This document shows positions 19,101 through 25,892 of a DNA stretch of 58,466 nt, in pieces. The DNA lies in assembly GCF_020829495.1 (NCBI RefSeq), contig NZ_JAIVFQ010000043.1, forward strand, positions 1-58,466, written 5' to 3'. A program made the position numbers and the translations under genes. Under the pieces are notes generated by a model. It did not search any database and was not told the origin of the DNA. It saw only the letters and a program-made list of their open reading frames with translations. Source of the DNA: Nostoc favosum CHAB5714 (lineage in GTDB: Bacteria; Cyanobacteriota; Cyanobacteriia; Cyanobacteriales; Nostocaceae). Position 1 is the stretch's first letter. Every line of letters starts with the position of its first letter.

Positions 19101-21046
19101 AGTTGACACAAAGCATATTCGAGGACAAATAAGGCTGGTTGGGTGTAGATAGTTTGGGATAAATTTGGGGAAAAATAAAGTAGATTTCGCAAATCTAAGC
19201 CTAAGTCGGGATACAATAACTCGCAGCAGTAATCAATTTGGTGGCGGAAATAAGATTGAGTCTCGTACAATTCTCTACCCATATTGATGTACTGGCTGCC
19301 TTGTCCGGTGAACAGGAAGGCGATTTTAGATACTTGACTTTTAGATATATCTGTAGTATTGTCTAAATAATTTACAATATTTTGATAACATAATATATAA
19401 GAATTGGCGGGTATCGCCAGACGATATTCAAAGTGCGATCGCCCAGCGTTAGCGGTAAAGCAAACATTAGCGAAGGCTGTATCCGGTGGCGTTGCGAGAT
19501 AGTTTTTATAGAGTTGGGTGAGTTCTCGCAATGCTTGAGGAGTTTTGGCAGAGAGTGTAAGAAGGTGCCAAGGACGTTCAATAGCATCTGAATTTTGAAT
19601 TTTGAATTTTGAATTTTGAATTGATGAAGGTGCATTTTCTAAGATGATATGCACATTCGTCCCACTCATCCCAAAGGAACTAATACCAGCTAGTCGCTGT
19701 TTATTTTGATCCTGCCAAGGAGTTAATTTTTGGGGTACGACAACAGGTAATTCATCCCAAGGAATGTAGGGGTTAGGTTGTTGGAAATTTAGATGGGGTG
19801 GAATTTGTTGGTGCTGGAGGGCAAGAATTACTTTGATTAATCCAGCAATTCCAGCGGCTCCTTCGAGATGTCCGATGTTAGTTTTGACGGAACCAATATA
19901 TAACGATTCAGCTTTGGTTCTCCCTTCACCCAAAACTTTGGCTAAGGCCAAAACTTCGATGGGGTCGCCCAACACAGTACCCGTGCCGTGGGTTTCTACA
20001 TATTGAATTTGCTTAGGTTCTAACCGCGCATTTTTCAAAGCTTGACGAATTACCGCTGATTGCGCTGTGCCATTGGGGGCTGTCAAACCGTTGCTGCTAC
20101 CGTCATGATTTACTGCCGAGCCGCGAATCACCGCTAAAATTTGGTCATGGTTAGCGATCGCGTTTGAAAGTCGTTTCAGGACAACAATGCCACAGCCTTC
20201 TCCCCGTCCATAACCATCTGCTGCGGCATCAAAGGTTTTGCAACGTCCATCTACTGCCAAAGCTTGCAATTTGCAAAAGCCAATCATTGGCTCTGGCGCT
20301 AATATCAGATTTACACCTCCCACCAATGCTAAATCAGATTCCCCGGTGCGGAGACTCTCAGATGCTAAATGCAGCGCCAGTAGGGAAGAAGAACAGGTTG
20401 TATCCAACTGCATTACTGGGCCTTGCAGTCCTAAAACATAGGCGATGCGTCCGGCGGTGATGCTGCGAGTGTTGCCCAAACTGCTGTAAGCATCAATTTG
20501 TCTGGGATCATTAGATGCAATGCTGTATTTGGCGTAGTCATCAAAACAGACACCAATAAATACCCCGGTGCGACTACCTTTCAACTGCTGGGGAGATTGT
20601 CCGGCTCGTTCCAATGCTTCATAGCTAACTTCCAGTAAAAGGCGTTGTTGAGGATCTATGGCTGCGGCTTCACGGGGAGAAATGCCAAAAAAGTGGGCAT
20701 CAAATTGATCTACGCCGTCGATAAAATAACCGTAGCGGGTGTACATTTTTCCCGGCGCATCAGGATTGCGATCGTAGTAAGCTGGTACATCCCAACGGTC
20801 AGAGGGAATCTCGCTCACCGCATTGACACCATCCCGCAAGAGTTGCCAAAATGCTTCGGGGTTATTCGCACCACCCGGAAAGCGACAACCCATGCCAATA
20901 ACTGCGATGCCTGCGGCGGGCAAAGCCAACGCTTCGGTTTTTTGTGATTCAATAGCTGTTAATTCTGCTCGTAACTGGCGCATTTCCAGCAAAGCATCCT
21001 TAAGCAAAGCTTGATAGTTGATGTTTGGCGATGATGAATTGCTCAT
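13196..21046 (-). CDS. Type I polyketide synthase, KS-AT-DH-cMT-ER-KR-ACP
   Basis: A 2616-residue paralogue of the downstream PKS with the same order. KS (to ~465) has DTTCSSS (Cys218) and ETHGTGT. AT ~574-872 has GHSVGEY (Ser664) and HAFH, pointing to malonyl-CoA. DH ~928-1230 has His963 with HxxxH instead of HxxxG. cMT ~1420-1690 has LEIGAGTGS. ER ~1880-2190 has LIHAGAGGVG. KR ~2200-2390 has TGGLGGLG and LDD, again with His in place of the catalytic Tyr. ACP has GMDSL (Ser2501). It lies between the FAAL gene and the other PKS, so it probably performs the first extension and C-methylation. Three repeat-derived stretches lie inside it: a heptad peptide in the KS-AT linker, an insert in DH, and a palindrome before the C-terminal tail. 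Start ATG at 21046. Confidence 0.93.
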   Translation of the reverse strand: MSNSSSPNINYQALLKDALLEMRQLRAELTAIESQKTEALALPAAGIAVIGMGCRFPGGANNPEAFWQLLRDGVNAVSEIPSDRWDVPAYYDRNPDAPGKMYTRYGYFIDGVDQFDAHFFGISPREAAAIDPQQRLLLEVSYEALERAGQSPQQLKGSRTGVFIGVCFDDYAKYSIASNDPRQIDAYSSLGNTRSITAGRIAYVLGLQGPVMQLDTTCSSSLLALHLASESLRTGESDLALVGGVNLILAPEPMIGFCKLQALAVDGRCKTFDAAADGYGRGEGCGIVVLKRLSNAIANHDQILAVIRGSAVNHDGSSNGLTAPNGTAQSAVIRQALKNARLEPKQIQYVETHGTGTVLGDPIEVLALAKVLGEGRTKAESLYIGSVKTNIGHLEGAAGIAGLIKVILALQHQQIPPHLNFQQPNPYIPWDELPVVVPQKLTPWQDQNKQRLAGISSFGMSGTNVHIILENAPSSIQNSKFKIQNSDAIERPWHLLTLSAKTPQALRELTQLYKNYLATPPDTAFANVCFTANAGRSHFEYRLAIPANSYILCYQNIVNYLDNTTDISKSQVSKIAFLFTGQGSQYINMGRELYETQSYFRHQIDYCCELLYPDLGLDLRNLLYFSPNLSQTIYTQPALFVLEYALCQLWLSWGVQPDFVMGHSVGEYVAACIAGVFSLEDGLKLITNRARLMQQLPDNGQMVVVAASAADIAKQLQTFQQQISIAAINAPNNTVISGEQTAIAQLVETLQNQGIKTTILSVSHAFHSPLMEPMLREFEQMQESISYYPPQIPLVSNITGKIIGAEIATPEYWCRHIRQPVQFAAGIQTLAQEGCQVFVEIGAKPTLLSMAQTCLPEAQNLTWLPSLRSGQSDWQVMLSSLASLYMRGVNINWQNFEGAQRVLVPTYPFQRQRFWVEMDSITPQNRYFYQHPLLGQRLQLAHAEKIYFQSQISQNQPLFLQHHQVFHHIVMPAAGYVEMALTAAKKIWKTDAYTIRDIVISKALFLTESITITLQLILQAVDQQTYQFEIASTDNISQDAAWVTHATGILQNGVAQTRDEIHVLKSKTLYPLCATDSFLKSGNPPTEVSSSAPLREKNHPANMQRLQNSYAESSRNAVDLTQLQTSCPQEIAVTSYYQTCQELGVEYGKSFQAIQRLWRGEKQALGEIRLSPLLTDASCYQIHPVLLDACFQVMGAIFLTSQPSTAYLPVGVEQVHCYGNLSESLWSYVQLRHESSYIADLQLLNPDGTLVATIDGLQIQPVRQDSLRNAGLNTWQDWLYQVEWKEQPLSSVGLFSHTFQNPSTISKHTSAQFTQNQPDLEAYASLLPQLEELSIACVLEALERCLWQTSLTQFSLQPGEEFSTTEAMLAMGVLSHHQRLCHRLLQMLQEAGILQQQDDNWQVLRTTQSTATTPVFAHLRQTYPSAIAELTLLERCTSHLPEVLQGNIDSLQLLFPEGDFSDLTQLYQNSPVAQVMNTLVEQAVIAVIEEIPAESTLRILEIGAGTGSTTAHILPELAQRKVEYFFTDVSPLFLSKAQERFASYSGVRYQLFDIEKSLSSQGFTENSFDIVIAANVLHATQDLHQSVTNIKQLLSPSGLLILLEGVRPVRWLDLIFGLTEGWWRFQDQALRPDYPLISTKKWQELLKDVGFESTTLLNPTIENSQFFDQQAVLIAQTPRLSCNSENWLILADQQGVGLQLAAALEAHGGTSHLVFAEDSDFTLTFTPSHLINLWGLDVPHAKEMITEQLMATQQVLCGQVSHWLQTLSTLSTQPQWWQITQGSVATGVENDIPGMAAATLWGMSKVMRLEHPELCCRCLDLDPVRSLTAQLDILLQELLANSPEEDIAWRGQTRRVARLARYSHIDTSWRQLIINQRGTLENLYFQTINRRPPATQEVEICIRATGLNFRDVLNALDLYPGDAGLLGCECVGDIVAVGTGVKNLQVGQTVMALASGSFSNYVTVDAQMVVPKPQHLNITEAATIPVAFLTAFYTLHHLAKIRAGDRILIHAGAGGVGQAAIQIAQLAGAEVFTTASPSKWEVLQKLGVQHIFHSRTLDFRAEIAAQTQGEGVDIILNSLSGEFIPQSLAVLKPHGRFVEIGKIDVWSEEQVKHVKANADYFLIDIVDLCRQQPELVQQILQQLAREFTNHRLQPLSAQVFPMANVVDAFRYMQQGKHIGKVVVEQGRGDTFLHLKPDHTYLITGGLGGLGLLVAQWLVDMGARHLVLLGRNAPISTAISRIQQLEAAGATITVAQVDVSQQQDLATVLMQIQESTIPLAGVIHAAGLLDDGVMLQLNWQRWEKVMAAKVMGAWNLHLLTKKTPLDYFIMFSSATALFGSPGQANHVAANTFLDTLAHHRTSQGLPAMSINWGIWSKIGSATQPQVTSQMEQRGIRAIAPIEGIEVLQYLLTQPITQVGVVPIDWRQFTQQRLSSRFLERFETPVTSLTPTTSILEQLSLATQSDRYDLLNTYIRQQIAQVLGFKPHAIDIQSGFFDLGMDSLTAIEFKNRLQTNLKCTLTTTLAFDYPNIKKLVRYLIEEVLHLDDSQPLQERTEEHNKITPPALTHTPPDALGDERGVGGLGRGKALDSSASELSQEEIADLLAQELLEIEQEKF
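13288..13370 (-). repeat. In-frame palindromic repeat insert near PKS C-terminus
   Basis: Encodes residues ~2558-2586 (PDALGDERGVGGLGRG), between the ACP and the acidic C-terminal tail. It is close in sequence to the repeats at 10025 and 23470. Confidence 0.8.
17754..17855 (-). repeat. In-frame repeat insert inside the PKS DH region
   Basis: A segment with GCGGGTTTCCCGACTTGAGG (17794-17813) shares 25 identical bases with the intergenic repeat at 25815-25839 on the opposite strand. It adds residues ~1064-1097 (including FLKSGNPPTEV) absent from the paralogous DH. The flanking CGCAGAGGCGCAGAGG is another common cyanobacterial repeat. Confidence 0.65.
19588..19623 (-). repeat. Heptanucleotide repeat translated in the KS-AT linker
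   Basis: About five copies of a heptamer (GAATTTT) encode IQNSKFKIQNS around residues 474-486. The seven-base unit stays in frame because its total length fits the flanks. It is absent from the paralogous PKS. Confidence 0.7.
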
Positions 21047-21483
21047 GAGAAATATGGGTTCAATAATTTATTAGCGTGTGTTTTTCCTCCACCCTAACCC
21101 TCCCTTTGTAAAGGAGAAGAACTGGATTTGTGATTTCCCCTCTTTGGAAGCAACGACCTGAGCACAGCTTTGCGTAAAATCGTAACGTTTTTAAACGCCC
21201 AGAGTTGTCCCAGATAAGACTTCCTTACATCTGAACTTCTCCTTCAAAGACGCGCAAGGGACGGTGGGGACGCAAAGTAAACGCATAGGCGCTTCGCCGA
21301 ACCGCAGGGTAGGGACGCAGAGTTTTGCCTTTCTTTAATTCGCTACGAATTAATGAAATGGTGTACTTAGCCCCAACAAGCAAATTTATATTACTCTCTT
21401 CCCGCCATAAGATTATCTATCTCTTCCTTTGCGTCCTTTGCGTCCTTTGCGGTTGGTTAAAAAAAATTTTGAGACTTGTGTGT
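21047..21483. other. Intergenic region between FAAL and PKS genes
   Basis: No gene is seen. It holds degenerate repeats: GCGTCCTTTGCGTCCTTTGC near 21431 and a GGGACGCAGAG-type repeat near 21310. The gap is long for an operon, so a separate PKS promoter is possible, but no clear -10/-35 pair stands out. Confidence 0.4.
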
Positions 21484-24400
21484 TCATGAACGTGTCCTTT
21501 GTCGTGCTATAGCAATTTCTTGAGCTAGCAGTTCTGCCATTTCTGCTGCTGATAAATCTTCTAATGAGGGAGATAGGGTAAAATTTTCTCCCCCTGCTTC
21601 CCCATTTGCGGGCTGAGTTCTAAATGTATCGCTCAAATAATGGGCTAAATCTTCAATTGTGGGAAAATTCCAGGCGATGGTTGCTTCTAATTTATGAGAA
21701 ATACCCAACCATTCTTGTAAATCTTGAGCTAATTCTACCGCCGTAACAGAATCGATGCCATAGTCAGCAAAGGCTTTCGTTGAGTCAATTTCTGAGATAG
21801 AAACGTGCAATTTCTGACTCAACCAAGTGATTAACCAGGTTTGGATTTCGGAATTAAACCCACCTCTTGTTAACTCTGTTCTTGGCAAGGGGAAGTTGAA
21901 AACAGTTAAGTTCTGGGAAACTGGATTTTCTAAGGAGACTGTTGATTTACGTAACAATTCATCTAGCTGATCGTCTTCACCTGCTAAAGTTTGTTCTACA
22001 TCACCAATCGTCTGTGCATACTCACTAATCAAATTAGCTGTTGTTTGCAGGTTGGCTAATGACAAGTTATCAGGTGTGAAATTTAAAGCTTGGTGGAGTT
22101 TCTCTTCAAACCGATTTTTGATCCAAGCGATCGCTCTTTGGATATTCGCTGATTTATCCATCATACCTCCCATTGCTGCCCAAAGGATAGCATCACTCGC
22201 CAATTCACCAAGTTGATAGGATGCCCAACGCTGAGTAGTTATATTATTAGTGAAGCGATCGCTAATTCTTTCTACTGCATTAGCTAATCTTTGAGCTACT
22301 TCCACTGCACCCAAAGTCTGAGTCAGAAATTGTTGCAGTTCTTCGCCCTGTTTCAGCAGACGCGCACCCAAAAATCCACATAAGGTTTCCGTCGGCCCTT
22401 CAAATATCCGAAAAACTCGCGCATCCCGAAGAATTTGTGGTGCTAGGTTGCTTTCGATATAGCCGCGTCCACCCAAGGTTTGTACCAGTAAATCTGCTGT
22501 TATCCAGTAAAATTCGGGGGCAGAAATTTTACAAGCTGTGTACGCTTCCACTGGGACGGTAATTCCTTGGTCGAGTAACTCACAAATTCGCATTACCAAG
22601 GTTTCAACTGTGGTAATTGCCGCTGTCAATTCCTCAAGGCGATGTAAAACCACAGGATGCTCTAGCAATCGTCCGGTAGAAATTTGCCGACGTTCACTAT
22701 AGCGCCACATCAGTTGGAGGCAGCGTTTCATCCCACCTACACAAGCAGCTGCGATCGCTAATCTACCATACATCATCGCATCCTGGGCAACACTCATCCC
22801 AGTGCCCACACCACCCAAAAGTTGCTCAGATGTGACGGGAACATCTTCTAAATAAACGGTATTTTGTACCATTCCCCGCATTCCCATTGTTAGTGCTTCT
22901 TTCCCCTGGCGCAATCCAGGGCTACCCCGACGCACTGCAAAACCGCTAATACCTTGATGTTGATGTTGGACAAACACATTAATTACACCCGCCCAAGCCG
23001 CAGAACCACTCCAAATTTTCTCACCCCGCAACCGCCAACCATTACCATTTGCGATCGCTTGGGATGCGATCGCTTGGGGATTAGCACCTGCTCCCGGTTC
23101 AGTGAGGGCAAATGCTGCTAATTCCCTTCCCGTGGCAAGCATTGGCAGTAATTCTTCCTTCAGCGATGACGTACCATGCAACAAAATTGGACGAATTCCC
23201 AACACGTTATTCAGTCCCACAAACAGCGCTAAGGTAGAATCTATTGCCCCTAATTGTTGTATAATCCTGATGGTGTCCGTATATCCTAAACCTAACCCAC
23301 CATAATTAAGTGGTACTTGCATTCCCAATAAACCCCGATTGCCAAAATCTAAAACAATGTGGGGTGAAATACAACGCCGTTCATCCATCAAGCGCGAATT
23401 AATATGATGGTTAGCGTAATCTCGTAACCATTCAATTAAGTTATCTGTTTTGTATTTGCTACCCACCAAATCACCCCTCCCCAACCCTCCTACACCCCTT
23501 TCATCCCCCCTTACCAAGGGGGGACAGAGGGGGGTGCGCGTTAGCGCGGGTGGGGTAATATCTTGAAGTTCCCACTGAGAAATTACATCTAAACTCTTAT
23601 TGATAAACCCAGCCCGACAAGCATGGCGTTGCACCTTGCCACTGGAAGTTTTGGGTATGCTGCTGGGTTTGAGCAAGCAAATAGCATACACCTGCAACTC
23701 ATGTTCGCGGGAAATTGCCCCCCGAATGGCTGTGATTATGGCTGCGGTATCGAGCAATCGCCAAGCACTACGTTCTACTTCTTGAACAACTACTAACCGT
23801 TCTTCCCCAGAAAATTCCACACTGAAAGCCGCTCCCCAATGAGGATTAAGCATTTCATGACTGTGAGCAACGCTAGCTTCAATATCTTGAGGGTAATAAT
23901 TTTGCCCTCTGATTATAATAATATCTTTTATCCGCCCAGTGACAAATAATTCCTCACCCCGCAAAAACCCTAAATCTCCCGTTCGTAAAAATGAACCCGC
24001 TTCTGATGCCAAAGTCGCTCTAAAAGTTGCTTCTGTCTCCTCTAGACGACCCCAGTAACCTTGAGCTACACTCGCACCCCTAACCCAAATTTCCCCTTCT
24101 TCTCCTTCTAAACGTGGTTTTCGGGATTCGGGATCAACAATTATGACTGTTTGTTCAGCACTAGCGCAACCACAACCAACGATCGCCTTTTGGTCAGTAA
24201 AAGTCTCAATAGTCGGTGCTTTGTCCTTATGTCCGCCAGTGACAAATAATGTTGCTTCTGCTAACCCATAACAGGGATAGAAGGCTTCGGACCGAAACCC
24301 ATATTGAGCAAAGGTTGTGACAAATTTTTCTAGGGTTTGTGCCCGAATTGGCTCTGCCCCGGTAAATGCGATTTCCCAACTACTCAAATCCAAATCTTGA

Positions 24401-25266
24401 CATTCTTCTGGGCGAATATCGTGCAGACACATCTCGTAGGCAAAATTAGGAGCGCCGCTAGTTGTGGCGCGGGTTTGGGAAATCGCCTGCAACCAACGAA
24501 TTGGTTTCTGGAGAAAGGCCACAGAAGGCATCAGCGTCACAGGGAAACCGCCATAAAGTGGCTGAAAAATTCCCCCAATTAAACCCATATCATGATACGG
24601 CGGCAACCAACTGACAAACTTACTGCTAAATGAATGTCCAAAACGATGATAAACTTGCGCTAAATTATGCAGTAAATTCCCATGACTGAGCATCACTCCC
24701 TTTGGTGTACCAGTTGAACCAGAGGTATACTGAAGCATGGCGATGCTGTCGGCATTCAGTGAGGGACGTTGCCAACCATCAGCCAAGTCTAAAGAAATGC
24801 CATCAGTAGCAATTATCGGCAGAGTAGTGATCGCCTTTAACGAGCTTGACAAAGCCACCGTCGTCAAAATTCCACTTGGTTGGGCATCAGATGCGATCGC
24901 TAATAACCGATCTAAATTACGATTGCGACGTGGTGGATATACAGGAACAGCAATCACGCCAGCATAAAAACAGCCCATGATTGCCGCAATCAATTCTAGC
25001 CCTGGTGGGTACATCAACAGTACAGGCTCTTTTTGCCAATCCTGGGTTTGTAAATGAGTTGCGAACTGACAAGTCAGCGCTTGCGCTATCGCCCGTGCTT
25101 GTTGATCTAACTCCCAATATGTAAGACTAAGACTTTCTCCGTCTTGTAGAAAATTGAACCCGATAGAGTTAGGCTGCTCCTGTATCCACAAGAGCAAAAC
25201 ATCCGGGAGTGTTACTGCTTCTTGTAGAGCTATTGAGAAATTTTCTCTTTGACGAGACATAACCAT
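21484..25266 (-). CDS. Fatty acyl-AMP ligase / acyl-CoA dehydrogenase / ACP fusion
   Basis: A 1260-residue three-part protein. The N-terminal ~560 residues are an FAAL-type adenylating enzyme (YTSGSTGTPKG near 180, YGLAEATLFVTGG, KTSSGKVQRHACR), which activates a free fatty acid with ATP and loads it on an ACP. Residues ~600-1000 are a flavin acyl-CoA dehydrogenase (LTEPGAGAN near 720, RIFEGPTETL with probable catalytic Glu956), which could make an alpha,beta double bond on the bound acyl chain. The C-terminus is an ACP (YGIDSVTA, Ser1173). It is the first gene of the three-gene minus-strand set and fits a starter-unit loader for the PKS. A palindromic-repeat insert lies in the FAAL-dehydrogenase linker. 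Start at 25266, or M3 at 25260. Confidence 0.9.
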   Translation of the reverse strand: MVMSRQRENFSIALQEAVTLPDVLLLWIQEQPNSIGFNFLQDGESLSLTYWELDQQARAIAQALTCQFATHLQTQDWQKEPVLLMYPPGLELIAAIMGCFYAGVIAVPVYPPRRNRNLDRLLAIASDAQPSGILTTVALSSSLKAITTLPIIATDGISLDLADGWQRPSLNADSIAMLQYTSGSTGTPKGVMLSHGNLLHNLAQVYHRFGHSFSSKFVSWLPPYHDMGLIGGIFQPLYGGFPVTLMPSVAFLQKPIRWLQAISQTRATTSGAPNFAYEMCLHDIRPEECQDLDLSSWEIAFTGAEPIRAQTLEKFVTTFAQYGFRSEAFYPCYGLAEATLFVTGGHKDKAPTIETFTDQKAIVGCGCASAEQTVIIVDPESRKPRLEGEEGEIWVRGASVAQGYWGRLEETEATFRATLASEAGSFLRTGDLGFLRGEELFVTGRIKDIIIIRGQNYYPQDIEASVAHSHEMLNPHWGAAFSVEFSGEERLVVVQEVERSAWRLLDTAAIITAIRGAISREHELQVYAICLLKPSSIPKTSSGKVQRHACRAGFINKSLDVISQWELQDITPPALTRTPLCPPLVRGDERGVGGLGRGDLVGSKYKTDNLIEWLRDYANHHINSRLMDERRCISPHIVLDFGNRGLLGMQVPLNYGGLGLGYTDTIRIIQQLGAIDSTLALFVGLNNVLGIRPILLHGTSSLKEELLPMLATGRELAAFALTEPGAGANPQAIASQAIANGNGWRLRGEKIWSGSAAWAGVINVFVQHQHQGISGFAVRRGSPGLRQGKEALTMGMRGMVQNTVYLEDVPVTSEQLLGGVGTGMSVAQDAMMYGRLAIAAACVGGMKRCLQLMWRYSERRQISTGRLLEHPVVLHRLEELTAAITTVETLVMRICELLDQGITVPVEAYTACKISAPEFYWITADLLVQTLGGRGYIESNLAPQILRDARVFRIFEGPTETLCGFLGARLLKQGEELQQFLTQTLGAVEVAQRLANAVERISDRFTNNITTQRWASYQLGELASDAILWAAMGGMMDKSANIQRAIAWIKNRFEEKLHQALNFTPDNLSLANLQTTANLISEYAQTIGDVEQTLAGEDDQLDELLRKSTVSLENPVSQNLTVFNFPLPRTELTRGGFNSEIQTWLITWLSQKLHVSISEIDSTKAFADYGIDSVTAVELAQDLQEWLGISHKLEATIAWNFPTIEDLAHYLSDTFRTQPANGEAGGENFTLSPSLEDLSAAEMAELLAQEIAIARQRTRS
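23470..23562 (-). repeat. In-frame palindromic repeat insert between FAAL and dehydrogenase
   Basis: Encodes residues ~568-599 (LVRGDERGVGGLGRG). Its outer parts match the repeats at 10025 and 13288; the centre is CCCCCCTTACCAAGGGGGG instead of the GCATCGGG type. Confidence 0.8.
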
Positions 25267-25892
25267 GCAACTAACTGCTTGATGAGGGAGTGAAATTGAC
25301 TAACTAATTTGTGAAAAATTTGCACGTTACCGCTATTTTTATCTGCAACTAGAGCAAACACAGTAAAAATATCATTTTTTTTCTAATCTAACCTATGCAA
25401 TATAGGATATATTATTTTTCATAATACTTCTCAAGAAGTTTAGTAAAATTTGCCATCTTAGTTTGATAGTTATCATACTGAGCTTTTTGTATCCATGTAT
25501 ATAATTGACACTGAAATACACAGATTGCGATCAGCCAATAGCAAAATTTATACCAATTATGTATGAAGATGCACTTAATAAAACCCCTCTGTAGTCCCCC
25601 CGATGCCTTGGGGGAACGGCGTAGCCGGGGGGTAAATTATGCAGCTTCACAAAGAAACGGTATGACAGCATTTTTATTAGGGATTAGGAAGATAAGTCAA
25701 GAGTTATCCCAATGACGCCAGTTGCTTCTCCTGTCGGAGACGCTGCGCGAACAAGTCGGGAAACCCGCCTACGGCGCTGGCTCGCCAATGCTCAATGCCC
25801 AATGACGCCAGTCGCCTCAAGTCGGGAAACCCGCCCACGGCGCTGGCTCGCCAATGCCCAATATTTTCGAGTGTGAGTGAGGAAACTTTGAC
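25267..25892. other. Divergent intergenic region with repeats
   Basis: It separates the minus-strand lipid/PKS genes from the plus-strand TonB receptor, so promoters for both should lie here. The first ~300 bases are AT-rich. A GATAGTTATC palindrome at 25465-25474 is vaguely Fur-like but not convincing. A CCCCCCGATGCCTTGGGGG palindrome lies near 25598. Confidence 0.5.
25706..25862. repeat. Duplicated repeat (ATGACGCCAGT...CTCGCCAATGC) upstream of receptor
   Basis: Two similar units, each containing CAAGTCGGGAAACCCGCC and CGGCGCTGGCTCGCCAATGC, lie in tandem just upstream of the receptor start. The same core occurs inside the PKS gene at 17789-17813 in opposite orientation. The unit ends 30 bases before the ATG, so it may replace the native upstream region. 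Confidence 0.7.

Noticed and set aside
25461..25480. Fur box upstream of the TonB receptor
   Set aside because: Only a GATA-TATC core is seen, about 420 bases from the start and poorly matched to the consensus.
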